A stretch of DNA of 64,000 nt. Source: Pseudoxanthomonas sp. CF385 (GTDB lineage: Bacteria > Pseudomonadota > Gammaproteobacteria > Xanthomonadales > Xanthomonadaceae). Positions 49,708 to 58,252 of this stretch are shown piece by piece; within the stretch, counting starts at the first letter, position 1, and the number at the start of each line of letters is the position of its first letter. A program made the position numbers and the translations under genes. The DNA is taken from contig NZ_FNKZ01000001.1 in NCBI RefSeq assembly GCF_900104255.1, forward strand, positions 1,456,001 to 1,520,000, read 5' to 3'. The notes under the pieces were generated by a model. That model saw only the letters and a program-made list of their open reading frames with translations, did not search any database and was not told where the DNA came from.

Positions 49708-52095
49708 TCAGCGGTCTGCGCGATCGCGCCGGATCGCACGGCGTACTTCCCCGAGCCACGACGCGGTCACCGTCGCGCCCTCGTCCGCCGGCATGACGGT
49801 CGCGCCCGCGGTGGCGGGCGGCATCGCCACGGACGGATTCGGGATCAGCGGATGCGCGCCGTTGACCCGGATCGGCGTGGCGCCGTTCTGCTGCTTCCAG
49901 TGGCGCAACAACTGCCGCAAGGCCTCCGGTGGCGTCGTCGAAGGCGTGCCGCCGGCCTGGTTGCGCGCATTCTCGCCATGGCAACCCGTGCAGGTCCGGA
50001 TCTCGCCCGGTTGCAGCGTCACCCACAGGCGTTCGCGCACGATCGGCACGCCGGCGGCGTCGGTGCTCTGCCAGGTCAGGGCGCGGCTGGCGGGAACGAA
50101 GGCGGCCGTCGAACCGTCGGCGGCGATGCGCACGCTGCCGGCCGGGCCGCCTGCATTGGCCGGATTCGCAGCGACCGCCATCGGCTGCGCGATCGGGCGT
50201 CGGCCGCGCTGGTAGATCGAGCCGGTGGTGTAGGCGCGGATCATGTTGGCCTGCAGGATCTGGTAGTGCGAGATCTCGTAGATCCGGCCGCCGCCGCCCA
50301 GCGTCTGCACGCCGCCGGGCACGCGCAGGTTGTAGGGCTGCTGCTTGTCGTCGCGGTCGCGCGCGGTCTGGTTGCGGGTGACGATCAGCGCGAGCTGGTT
50401 CGCTTTCAGCCAGGCGCGGAACGCGGCTTCGTTGACCTGTTCGCTGGCGAACACCGACTGTTCCGGCGAGGCCATCGGCGTGGTGGTCACCGGCGGACGC
50501 GTGCGCGCCACCACTTCCACCGGGTCGATCTCCCACAGCACGCCGTTGTAGCTGCGCTGATTGTCCGGATCCCACCAGGTCAGGTTCTTGCTGATGCCCG
50601 GCGTGAGTGCCGGCCCTGCCACCAGCATGCCGCCGGCATTCGTCTGCAACTGGTGCAGGCGCAGCGCAACGCCGGCCTGGAACGCCGGGCTGCTGGTGTA
50701 GCTGGCGACCATGTGGCCGCTGCTCATCGGCAGCGGCGTGCGGAAGCGGCCGCCGGCCAGGTTGCCGCTGCCGTCCGCCGCCGGCGAGGCATCGACGATC
50801 TCCATCTGCTCGGCGTTGAGATGCGGCGCCCCCGTGATGCGGACGATCTGGTTGGTGCCGCCGGTGGCGAACTCGCGGGTGTAGATGGCGTAGTAGCTGC
50901 CTTCGACGGTCGGATCCTCGCGGATCTGGAACAGGCCGCCGTCCATGCGGATGTACTTCTTGTTGGCGATCAGCGCCGTGTTGGAGTAGTCCGACAGGGC
51001 GCTGTCGGTCGAGAAGGATTTCGGCAGATAACCGAACGACAGCTCCTGCCGCCCGATGTGGTTGAGCGTCAGTTCTTCGGTGCCGTCCTGGTTCATCTGC
51101 CACGGCGTGAACAGGTTGTAGGTGAAGCCATTGACGTTGCCGTACGCGCTGCTCATGCCGCTGCGCGATTCGGGGAACGTCTCCGGTTGCAGGCCGATGC
51201 TGGCGGCGCCGGACGCTTCGCTGGCCAGGTCGTGGGCGCCGTAGGTGCCGGCGTCGGCCTGCTGGTCGCGCTGCAGGTGATCCCAGCGGATGAAGATCAC
51301 GCGGCCGTAGCGGTCGATGCTGGGCGAGAACGCGCCGCTGGGCGCGTGGTTGAGCAGGCGTACCTGTCCGTTCGACGGATCGAGCTGCCAGACGCCGGTG
51401 ATCGTGGGCGTGCTCTCGTACTCGTCGAGCTGGGGATACAGGTGCGCTTCGCCACCGCGCGGACGGTCCGAGGTGAACAGGATGCGGTCCTGGCTGTCGT
51501 AGATCGGCGAGACGTTGTTGTAGTCCGCGGGCTGGTTCGCCACCTTGGTGATGACGGCCGCCTGACCCTGGCCCAGACCGGTGACTTCGAACATCTGCCA
51601 CTTCGCGGTGGGGTGCGCGTAACGCTGCGGTGGTCCGCCCACCACCATGCTGAAGATCGCCTTGGTGCCGCTCCAGTGCACGGCCGGCTCGCGGACCGCG
51701 ATCGCGTTCGCGCCCTGCTGGCCTTCCATACCGAAGCCCGCTTCCTTCGTCAGGTTGCGCAGGCTGCCGTCGGGGTAGCGGATCATCAGGTCGCCGCCGC
51801 GCGTCAGCGCCGCCATGCTGGGCAGGTGGTTGGCGAACGTCGACATGCGACTGGCGAACGGATCGCCCTGCGTCGGCACCTGGGTGACGAACAGGATGGG
51901 GTTGGGCACCGCGGTGCTCGGGACGGCCGCTGCCGTCACCCGCGCGGGCGCCGCGCCTGCCGTGGGCCGGGCGGCCGCCGGCGGCGGGGTGGCGTCGACG
52001 GAGGCGGTGTTGTCCGCGCGGCACGCGGACAGCAGCGCCACCACGGCGAGCAAGGGCAACAGGTGCCGCTGCGGGAACAGGGAAAGCATAAGCAT
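49708..52095 (-). CDS. HzsA-related (hydrazine synthase alpha-like) c-type haem lipoprotein
   Basis: A 795-residue envelope protein. A lipoprotein-type signal (LLSAC) and Pro/Ala linker precede a beta-propeller-like region with PD40-type blades (SPIYDSQDRILFTSDR, FSPSIDRYGRVIFIRWDHL). WEIDPVEVVARTRP near residue 530 is the segment shared with hydrazine-synthase-alpha-like proteins. A single haem motif CTGCH (Cys702-His706) lies in the C-terminal cytochrome-like domain. True anammox HzsA is part of a three-subunit enzyme; no partners are here, so the reaction is unknown. ATG at 52095 or 52089 starts it. Family recognition is by eye. Confidence 0.72.
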   Translation of the reverse strand: MLMLSLFPQRHLLPLLAVVALLSACRADNTASVDATPPPAAARPTAGAAPARVTAAAVPSTAVPNPILFVTQVPTQGDPFASRMSTFANHLPSMAALTRGGDLMIRYPDGSLRNLTKEAGFGMEGQQGANAIAVREPAVHWSGTKAIFSMVVGGPPQRYAHPTAKWQMFEVTGLGQGQAAVITKVANQPADYNNVSPIYDSQDRILFTSDRPRGGEAHLYPQLDEYESTPTITGVWQLDPSNGQVRLLNHAPSGAFSPSIDRYGRVIFIRWDHLQRDQQADAGTYGAHDLASEASGAASIGLQPETFPESRSGMSSAYGNVNGFTYNLFTPWQMNQDGTEELTLNHIGRQELSFGYLPKSFSTDSALSDYSNTALIANKKYIRMDGGLFQIREDPTVEGSYYAIYTREFATGGTNQIVRITGAPHLNAEQMEIVDASPAADGSGNLAGGRFRTPLPMSSGHMVASYTSSPAFQAGVALRLHQLQTNAGGMLVAGPALTPGISKNLTWWDPDNQRSYNGVLWEIDPVEVVARTRPPVTTTPMASPEQSVFASEQVNEAAFRAWLKANQLALIVTRNQTARDRDDKQQPYNLRVPGGVQTLGGGGRIYEISHYQILQANMIRAYTTGSIYQRGRRPIAQPMAVAANPANAGGPAGSVRIAADGSTAAFVPASRALTWQSTDAAGVPIVRERLWVTLQPGEIRTCTGCHGENARNQAGGTPSTTPPEALRQLLRHWKQQNGATPIRVNGAHPLIPNPSVAMPPATAGATVMPADEGATVTASWLGEVRRAIRRDRADR

Positions 52096-52324
52096 CCGGT
52101 CGACTCGCGCTGGGAAACATCGATGTCCGCGGTAGGCGATGGCACGGCGATCTGCATCGCGCATCGGCGTCCCCCGCATCCCCCTGTGGACGCGGCCCGA
52201 ATGTACATGAGCGCTGCACAGGCCTGCGGGCTCCGAAGCGCCAAGCTTGACCGGCATCGCAGAACGCATTTGATCGAGCACCGGCGCGTTAAGCTGGTCG
52301 CCTGCACACCGTCTTCCCGCCTGC

Positions 52325-53281
52325 ATGCCGCTCGCCGATCGTCCCTCCGCCATCGCCATCATGGGCCCGACCGCATCGGGCAAGACGGCGTTCGCGCTGG
52401 ACGTGGCCGAACGCTTCAACGGCGAGATCGTCAGCGTCGATTCCGCACTGGTCTACCGCGGCCTGGACATCGGCGCGGCCAAGCCCAGCGCCGCCGAACA
52501 GGCCCGCGTGCCGCACCACCTGCTGGACGTGCGCGATCCCTGGCAGGCGTATTCGGCCGCCGATTTCGCCGCGGATGCGCGCCGTGCGATGGACGACATC
52601 GTCGCCCGTGGCCGGCTGCCGGTGCTGGCCGGTGGCACCGGTCTGTACTTCCAGGCGCTGCTCGAAGGACTGGCCGCGATGCCGCCCGCCGACGCCGCGC
52701 TGCGCGAACAGATCACCGCGCAGGCGCAGCAGGTGGGCTGGCCGGCCCTGCACGCCGAACTCGCGCGCGTGGATCCCGAGGCCGGCGCGCGCATCCACGC
52801 CACCGACCCGCAGCGCATCCAGCGCGCGCTGGAAGTGTTCCGCCTGACCGGCACGCCGATCAGCCAGTGGCAGCGCGAAGCGCGCCGCGCGCGCCTGCCG
52901 TTCCGCGTGCTCAAGCTGGTGCTGGCGCCGGCCGATCGCGCCGTGCTGCATGCACGGATCGCGCAGCGCTTCGACCTGATGCTGGCGCAGGGCTTCCTCG
53001 ACGAAGTCCGCCGGCTGCGCGCCTTGCCCGGCCTGCAGGCGGTCACCGCGCCGCTGGACCTGCCGGCCGTGCGCGCCGTCGGTTACCGCCAGGCGTGGGA
53101 GTTCCTGGACGGGCAGGGCGATGCGGCGGCCTTCCGCGAACGCGCCATCCAGGCCACCCGCCAACTGGCCAAGCGTCAGCTCACCTGGCTGCGCGGCGCG
53201 CTGGACGCGCGCTGGTTCGACCCCGCCACCGACGGTGCCCGCCTCGCGCAGGCGCTGGACCTGTTCCTGCCGCGGGGCTGA
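52325..53281 (+). CDS. miaA: tRNA dimethylallyltransferase
   Basis: A 318-residue enzyme. The P-loop is [12 protein letters not shown] (residues 14-25), with [17 protein letters not shown] near 38, [13 protein letters not shown] near 105, [16 protein letters not shown] near 161 and [11 protein letters not shown] near 255. It prenylates A37 of tRNAs reading UNN codons. Uses DMAPP, the product of the MEP pathway represented by ispD and ispF upstream. It starts the conserved miaA-hfq-hflX-hflK-hflC order. Confidence 0.96.
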   Translation: MPLADRPSAIAIMGPTASGKTAFALDVAERFNGEIVSVDSALVYRGLDIGAAKPSAAEQARVPHHLLDVRDPWQAYSAADFAADARRAMDDIVARGRLPVLAGGTGLYFQALLEGLAAMPPADAALREQITAQAQQVGWPALHAELARVDPEAGARIHATDPQRIQRALEVFRLTGTPISQWQREARRARLPFRVLKLVLAPADRAVLHARIAQRFDLMLAQGFLDEVRRLRALPGLQAVTAPLDLPAVRAVGYRQAWEFLDGQGDAAAFRERAIQATRQLAKRQLTWLRGALDARWFDPATDGARLAQALDLFLPRG

Positions 53282-53448
53282 GCCTCCGGGCCAGGGTGGT
53301 GGAACTGGAACCGGCTGCCTGACTTGGCGGCGCCCCCGGGGGCCGGAGTTGTGTAACATCGGGGCTCCGGGTCGGCAGGGGAGCTGTTTGCCGCACCGGG
53401 TTCAGCACCACCCATACCTACTATAAGAACGCAAGGCGGGAGTACGTC

Positions 53449-53727
53449 ATGTCCAAGGGGCAATCCCTGCAGGATCCTTTCCTGAATGCACTACGGCGCG
53501 AGCGCGTGCCGGTGTCGGTCTACCTGGTCAACGGCATCAAGCTGCAGGGCACCATCGAATCCTTCGACCAGTTCGTGGTCCTGTTGCGCAACACGGTCAG
53601 CCAGATGGTCTACAAGCACGCCATCTCCACGGTGGTGCCGGCGCGCAACGTGCGCGTGGGACCCGGCGGCGGCTACGTGCAGCAAGGTGAAGACGGCGCG
53701 GAAGGCGGCGACGACGAAACCGCGTGA
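53449..53727 (+). CDS. hfq: RNA chaperone Hfq
   Basis: A 92-residue Sm-fold protein. Sm1 reads [27 protein letters not shown] with [15 protein letters not shown]; Sm2 is [15 protein letters not shown] including the YKHA motif of the proximal RNA site. The Gly/acidic tail is shorter than the E. coli one. It forms a hexamer that pairs small RNAs with targets. The 167-bp gap after miaA may hold its own promoter; a GGGAG ribosome-binding site precedes the ATG. Confidence 0.97.
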   Translation: MSKGQSLQDPFLNALRRERVPVSVYLVNGIKLQGTIESFDQFVVLLRNTVSQMVYKHAISTVVPARNVRVGPGGGYVQQGEDGAEGGDDETA

Positions 53728-53761
53728 TAATGCGTGCCTCGCTTGAAGAGGCACGACCCCA

Positions 53762-55111
53762 TTGTTTGAAAGATCCCGCAAGGGCGAGCATGCGCTGCTG
53801 ATCCAGCCGCATGCGGGCGGCCGTCCGGACGACGGCGTCACCGAGGAATTCAGCGATCTGGCCCGCTCCGCCGGCGCCAGCGTCGCCGCGCTGCTGATGG
53901 CGCGCATCGACCGGCCCAACCCGTCCACGCTGATCGGCAGCGGCAAGCTGGAGGAAGTGAAGGCCGCGGCCGACGCCACCGGCGCCGACCTGATCCTGGT
54001 CAACTTCCCGCTCTCGCCCGGCCAGGAACGCAACCTGGAAAAACTCCTGCAGCGCCGCGTGCTCGACCGCACCGGGCTGATCCTGGACATCTTCGCCCAG
54101 CGCGCCCGCAGCCACGAAGGCAAGCTGCAGGTGGAACTGGCGCAGCTGCGCCACATGGCCACGCGCCTGGTCCGCGGCTGGACCCACCTGGAGCGCCAGC
54201 GCGGCGGTTCCATCGGCCTGCGCGGCCCGGGCGAAACCCAGCTGGAAACCGATCGCCGCCTGCTGCAGAAGCGTGTCGAGCAGTTGCAGAAGCGGCTGGA
54301 GAAAGTGGAAGTGCAGCGCACCCAGATGCGCCGCGCCCGCGTGCGCAGCGAACTGCCGCGCGTGGCCCTGGTGGGCTACACCAACGCCGGCAAGTCCACG
54401 CTGTTCAACGTGCTGACCGGCGCGGAGGCCTACGCGGCCGACCAGCTGTTCGCGACCCTGGACCCCACCGTGCGCCGCATCGGCCTGCCCGGCGGCGCGG
54501 TGGTGCTGGCCGACACCGTGGGCTTCGTGCGCGACCTGCCGCACGAACTCGTCGCCGCGTTCCGCTCCACCTTGAGCGAAGCGCGCGAAGCCGACCTGCT
54601 GCTGCACATCGTCGATGCCGCCGATCCGCACCGCGAGGAGCGCATCGCCCAGGTCGATGAGGTGCTGCAGGAAATCGGCGCCGGCGACCTGCCGCAGATG
54701 CTGGTGTTCAACAAGATCGACCGCATCGAAGGCGCCGAGCCGCGCCACGACCAGCCCGATCCGGATGCCGGCGAAGAGGGCGGCGACGCGGTCGGCATCG
54801 GCCGTGCGCGCGAACGCGTGTGGATCTCCGCGCGCGACGGGCAGGGCATCGACCTGCTCAAGGGCGCGCTGGCGCAGCGGCTGGGCTTCCAGCGCGTGCG
54901 CGGCGAACTGCAACTGCCCGCGCACTCGGCGCGCCTGCGCTCGCGCCTGCACGCGCTCGGCGCCGTGCTGTCGGAGGATTTCGACGAACACGGCTGGCGC
55001 GTCACCGTCGACCTCGCCCTGGCCGACGCGCAGCGCCTGGCCTCGCAGGCCGGCGGCCATGCGCTGGAACCGTTGTTGCCACCGGTGGATGCGGAAGACT
55101 GGCAGCGGTAG
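53762..55111 (+). CDS. hflX: GTPase HflX
   Basis: A 449-residue GTPase. The N-terminal HflX domain has LIGSGKLEEVKAAADATGAD and QRARSHEGKLQVELAQLRH; the GGSIGLRGPGETQLETDRR linker follows near 157. G motifs are GYTNAGKST (about 204), DTVGFVRDLPHELV and FNKIDR. It splits 70S ribosomes, notably after heat stress. The start is TTG at 53762 (no in-frame ATG nearby), with an AGAGG site upstream, 34 bp after hfq. Confidence 0.94.
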   Translation: MFERSRKGEHALLIQPHAGGRPDDGVTEEFSDLARSAGASVAALLMARIDRPNPSTLIGSGKLEEVKAAADATGADLILVNFPLSPGQERNLEKLLQRRVLDRTGLILDIFAQRARSHEGKLQVELAQLRHMATRLVRGWTHLERQRGGSIGLRGPGETQLETDRRLLQKRVEQLQKRLEKVEVQRTQMRRARVRSELPRVALVGYTNAGKSTLFNVLTGAEAYAADQLFATLDPTVRRIGLPGGAVVLADTVGFVRDLPHELVAAFRSTLSEAREADLLLHIVDAADPHREERIAQVDEVLQEIGAGDLPQMLVFNKIDRIEGAEPRHDQPDPDAGEEGGDAVGIGRARERVWISARDGQGIDLLKGALAQRLGFQRVRGELQLPAHSARLRSRLHALGAVLSEDFDEHGWRVTVDLALADAQRLASQAGGHALEPLLPPVDAEDWQR

Positions 55112-55141
55112 GGCGGTCGGGCAGTTGGGTGATAGGGCGGT

Positions 55142-55227
55142 TGTGGGAGCGACGTAAGTCGCGAATGGGTGTGCATGAGACCTGGGCTGGATGGGTAAGG
55201 CCCTTCGCGACTTACGTCGCTCCCACA
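55142..55227. repeat. Perfect 24-bp inverted repeat (REP-like) between hflX and hflK
   Basis: Arms at 55142-55165 and 55204-55227 are exact reverse complements, beginning TGTGGGAGCGACGTAAGTCG, with a 38-bp spacer. Each arm also contains an inner palindrome CGAC-GTAA-GTCG. This GTGGGAGCGAC-type palindrome is, to my knowledge, a widespread intergenic repeat class in pseudomonads and xanthomonads. It interrupts the hflX-hflKC operon and could form a long hairpin in the transcript. Confidence 0.85.
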
Positions 55228-55345
55228 GGAAGGGACGCCCGCCCATGACCTCCCGGCCTTGCCTCCCGGCCGGGGCGCCCCTATCTAGTAGAATCGAGAA
55301 CGCGCCGGCCCCGCGGCCCGCGCGAACCTTTCAAACGGAGTGGGC

Positions 55346-56482
55346 ATGGCCTGGAACACCCCTGGAAGCGGCTCTGGTAGCGGCGGATCCGGCAACAACG
55401 GCAACAGCGGCAACCGGAACAACAACTGGAAGCCCCGCAAGGGCCAGGGCGGTGGCCTGGGTGACGTGATCGACCGCCTGCGCGGTCTGTTCGGCGGTGC
55501 CGGCGGTGGCGGTGGCGGCAACCCGCTGCGCTGGGTGCTGTTGGGCATTGGCATCCTGGTGCTGTTCTCCAGCTTCCAGCTGATCGGCGAACAGGACCGT
55601 GGCGTGGTGCTTCGCTTCGGCCAGTACAACCGCACCATGCAGCCCGGCCCGAACTTCAAGTTCCCGTGGCCCATCGAAAGCGTCACCAAGGTCCCGACCA
55701 CCGGCGTGCGTACCTTCAGCAACAGCCTGCCGGTGCTGACGCGCGACGAAAACATCATCACCGTGTCGTTCAACGTGCAATACCGCGTAGGCGACCCCAA
55801 GCTGTTCCTGTTCGGTACCACCGAAGCCACCCGCGTTCTCGAGCAGACCGCTCAGAGCGTGGTGCGCGAGGTGATCGGCCGTTCCGACCTGGACGCCGCC
55901 CTCAACAACCGTGGGCCGTTGTCGGCCGATGCCGGCAAGGCGCTGCAGGCCTCGCTGGAGGCCTATCGCACGGGCCTGGTCGTCACCGAACTCAGCCTGC
56001 AGGACGCGCGTCCGCCGGAAGCCGTCAAGCCGGCCTTCGACGAGGTCAACAGCGCGCAGCAGGAGAACGAGCGACTGGTCTCCCAGGCGCGCGCCGTGGC
56101 CGCCCGCATCGTGCCGGAAGCGCGTGGCGACGCACAGCAGATCCGCACCCAGGCCGAGGGTTACAAGACCGCGGCCATCGCGAAAGCCACCGGTGACGCG
56201 ACCCGCTTCACCCTGCTGCTGGACGAATACCGCGGCGCCCCCGAGGTGACCCGCAAGCGCCTGTGGCTGGATACCGTGCAAAAGGTGCTTGCGGACAATC
56301 GCAAGGTGGTCGGCGCCGACAGCCGCCAGTTGATCTACGTGCCGATGGGCCAGGCGCAGACGCCGGCTGCGTTGCCCTCCGGTGCCATCCCCGCCGAGGT
56401 CGTGATGCCGCAAGTTGAAAGCACCCCATCGAGCGCGCGCAATTCCGTGCGCACGCCGCGCCGCGAGGAGGCCCAGCCATGA
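55346..56482 (+). CDS. hflK: FtsH protease regulator subunit HflK
   Basis: A 378-residue stomatin/prohibitin-family (SPFH) protein. The Gly/Asn-rich cytoplasmic N-terminus (residues 2-58) is followed by a membrane span (about 62-80), then an SPFH domain with IGEQDRGVVLRFGQYNRTMQPGPNFK and EATRVLEQTAQSVVREVIGRSDLD. With HflC it forms a large periplasm-facing cage around FtsH. ATG at 55346 has ACGGAG 5 bp upstream; GTG at 55340 is an alternative. The stop overlaps hflC by 4 bp. Confidence 0.95.
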   Translation: MAWNTPGSGSGSGGSGNNGNSGNRNNNWKPRKGQGGGLGDVIDRLRGLFGGAGGGGGGNPLRWVLLGIGILVLFSSFQLIGEQDRGVVLRFGQYNRTMQPGPNFKFPWPIESVTKVPTTGVRTFSNSLPVLTRDENIITVSFNVQYRVGDPKLFLFGTTEATRVLEQTAQSVVREVIGRSDLDAALNNRGPLSADAGKALQASLEAYRTGLVVTELSLQDARPPEAVKPAFDEVNSAQQENERLVSQARAVAARIVPEARGDAQQIRTQAEGYKTAAIAKATGDATRFTLLLDEYRGAPEVTRKRLWLDTVQKVLADNRKVVGADSRQLIYVPMGQAQTPAALPSGAIPAEVVMPQVESTPSSARNSVRTPRREEAQP

Positions 56483-57342
56483 GGAACTCCCTGATCGTCG
56501 GCATTGCCGTGGCCGTCCTGCTGGGGCTGATGGGCTCGGTCTACGTGGTACGCGAAGGACAGGTGGGCCTGGTGCTCAACTTGGGTCGCGTGGTGCGCAG
56601 CGAGATCGGCCCCGGCCTGCACTTCAAGTTGCCGCTGGTGGAATCGGCACGGGTGTTCGACCGTCGTTTCACCGCCAACGAGTTCCCGCCCGAGCGCTCG
56701 CTGACCTCCGAGCGCAAGGACGTCAGCGTCGACTTCATCGCCATCGGCTTCATCGTCAACGCCGCGGACTTCTACCGTGCGACCGGCGGCCAGGCCGACC
56801 TGGCCACCGAGCGCCTGGCGCCGATCATCAAGGAATCGCTGCGCAACGAGATCAACTCCCGCACGCTGACCCAGCTGGTCTCCGGCAACCGCAACGAACT
56901 GATCGAGAAGCAGCTGCCCGGCATCAATGCCGGTGCCAAGAATCTCGGCATGCAGGTGGTCGACATCCGCTTCAAGCAGATCGACCTGCCGACCGACAGC
57001 GAGGTCATCGACCAGGTCTACAACCGCATGCGCGCCGAGCGCACGCAGGTGGCCAGTGCACTGCGCGCGCAGGGTGCGGAGCAGGCGCGGATCGTGCAGG
57101 CCACGGCCCAGCGCGACGTCGCCGTACTGCTGGCCGAAGCCGAACGCGATGCGCAGAAGCTGCGTGGTGAAGGCGATGCCGAAGCTGCCCGCATCTACGG
57201 CACGGCCGCCAATCGCGACCCGGCGTTCTACGCCTTCCAGCGCAGCCTGGAGGCCTACCGCGCCTCGTTCGCGGACGGGCAGGGCGTGATCGTCCTGGAC
57301 AAGGACGACCCGTTCCTCCAGTACATGAAGAGCGATCGCTGA
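56479..57342 (+). CDS. hflC: FtsH protease regulator subunit HflC
   Basis: A 287-residue SPFH protein. An N-terminal membrane anchor (about 4-22) is followed by VYVVREGQVGLVLNLGRVV, RRFTANEFPPERSLTSERKDV and a coiled-coil region (about 170-245, QVASALRAQGAEQARIVQATAQRDVAVLLAEAERDAQ-like). It ends FQRSLEAYRASF...VLDKDDPFLQYM, typical of HflC. It pairs with HflK. ATGA overlap with hflK indicates translational coupling. Confidence 0.95.
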   Translation: MRNSLIVGIAVAVLLGLMGSVYVVREGQVGLVLNLGRVVRSEIGPGLHFKLPLVESARVFDRRFTANEFPPERSLTSERKDVSVDFIAIGFIVNAADFYRATGGQADLATERLAPIIKESLRNEINSRTLTQLVSGNRNELIEKQLPGINAGAKNLGMQVVDIRFKQIDLPTDSEVIDQVYNRMRAERTQVASALRAQGAEQARIVQATAQRDVAVLLAEAERDAQKLRGEGDAEAARIYGTAANRDPAFYAFQRSLEAYRASFADGQGVIVLDKDDPFLQYMKSDR

Positions 57343-57439
57343 TCCTCAGCGCCGGCCGCCCCAGGGCGGCCGGTTGCGTTCCAGCCTCGCTGTCTCCCCC
57401 CGTCGCCCGCCCCACCGCGCGGGCCAGGACACCCCGCCC

Positions 57440-57625
57440 ATGCCCGAACTCTGGTCCGCCCTGTGCCTGGTCGCCATCCTGGAAGGCTTGGTGCTGTTCG
57501 CCATCCCCGCCGGCTGGAAGCGCGCCGTGGTCCAACTGCTGCAGATGTCCGACGGCCAGGTCCGCGCCGTGGGCGGCTTCATCCTGATCTTCGGCCTGAC
57601 CTTCCTCTGGGTCTTGAAGCGCTGA
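57440..57625 (+). CDS. DUF2065 family small membrane protein
   Basis: A 61-residue protein with two membrane helices (about 3-22 and 40-58). PELWSALCLVAILEGLVLFAIPAGWKRAV and the RAVGGFILIFGLTFLWVL close are the DUF2065 pattern (YjeT of E. coli). It lies after hflC as in other Gammaproteobacteria, where it precedes purA. The last 47 bp are overlapped on the other strand by the extended C-terminus of a DUF559 gene. Confidence 0.9.
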   Translation: MPELWSALCLVAILEGLVLFAIPAGWKRAVVQLLQMSDGQVRAVGGFILIFGLTFLWVLKR

Positions 57626-58169
57626 ACGGCGCCCGCGTCAGCCCGCAAGCGGGCCGGTGCTCTGCTCCTTTCTCCCTGCAAGCGCGCACGTGCTTTCCCT
57701 TCTGCCCGCAAGCGGGTCCGAGCTTTTCCTTCTCTCCGCAAGCGGGCCCGAGCTTTTCCTTCTCCCCGCAAGCGGGCGCGTGTTTTCCCTTCTCCCCGCA
57801 AGCGGGGAGAAGGTGCCCGGAGGGCGGATGAGAGGCGAGCGCGGTAGCGATGGCGGCCAGCACAGCCTCCGTCTCGCGTAGCACGTCATCGTTCCAGAAT
57901 CGCACCACGCGAAATCCCCGAGCCGCCAGGAACCTCGTACGCACCGCGTCCTGGTCGGCCGCATCGAGATGTTGGCTACCGTCCAACTCCACGACGAGAC
58001 CCCTCTCCAGACAGGCGAAGTCCGCGATGTAGCGTCCGATCCGATGCTGGCGGCGGAACTTCCACCCGTGCAGGCGCCGGTTTCGCAAGTGCTGCCACAA
58101 GACGCGTTCTGCCTCGGTCTGGCTATTGCGCAGCAGACGCTGATGGTCGCGATTCGCTTTGGTTCTCAT
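57579..58169 (-). CDS. DUF559 (Vsr-like) endonuclease domain protein with repeat-encoded C-terminal tail
   Basis: A 196-residue protein. Residues 1-112 are a complete DUF559 domain of the Vsr/PD-(D/E)xK nuclease superfamily: RNSQTEAERVLWQHLRNRRLHGWKFRRQ, then IADFAC (Asp50), ELDGSQH (Glu61, Asp63) and GFRVVRFWNDDVL. From about 115 the frame enters a tandem repeat array whose 30-bp period yields 10-residue repeats (PACGEKEKLG at 132-141 and 142-151, and degenerate copies to about 175). The tail ends over the DUF2065 gene. The arrays on both sides carry inverted tails, like a bounded cassette. The ATG at 58169 follows a GGAGG site. Nuclease activity is inferred. Confidence 0.8.
   Translation of the reverse strand: MRTKANRDHQRLLRNSQTEAERVLWQHLRNRRLHGWKFRRQHRIGRYIADFACLERGLVVELDGSQHLDAADQDAVRTRFLAARGFRVVRFWNDDVLRETEAVLAAIATALASHPPSGHLLPACGEKGKHAPACGEKEKLGPACGEKEKLGPACGQKGKHVRACREKGAEHRPACGLTRAPFSASRPRGRSGRRSG
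57645..57837. repeat. Tandem array A of a 30-bp hairpin element with terminal tail
   Basis: GCAAG of the core CCCCGCAAGCGGGG recurs at 57645, 57678, 57708, 57738, 57768 and 57798, i.e. one 33-bp then four 30-bp steps. Each unit is CTTCTCCCCGCAAGCGGG plus a variable short linker (CGCGTGTTTTC-like). The last unit ends in the tail GGGGAGAAGGTGCCCGGAGG then GCGGATGAGAGG (to 57836). The array lies after DUF2065 and inside the 3' part of the DUF559 frame on the minus strand. Confidence 0.9.
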
Positions 58170-58252
58170 GGGACACCTCCGGCCAAGGAGGTAGCGTCGG
58201 CGTCGGGCTGCGCTGCCTCTATCGGAAACGCCTGCGGTGGCGGATCGGAACG

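Noticed and set aside
49708..52095. True anammox hydrazine synthase
   Set aside because: Only the alpha-like subunit is present, with one CTGCH visible, and no HzsB/HzsC or hydrazine dehydrogenase; the organism is not a planctomycete by all other genes.
48947..52219. A 1090-residue minus-strand frame overlapping the HzsA-like gene
   Set aside because: It is the out-of-frame shadow of the 795-residue protein, with Arg/Pro/Gly-rich non-protein composition.
53283..53345. tRNA-Leu-like D-arm (GGTGGTGGAACTGG) between miaA and hfq
   Set aside because: No matching acceptor stem, anticodon arm or T-arm with CCA could be folded; treated as chance similarity.
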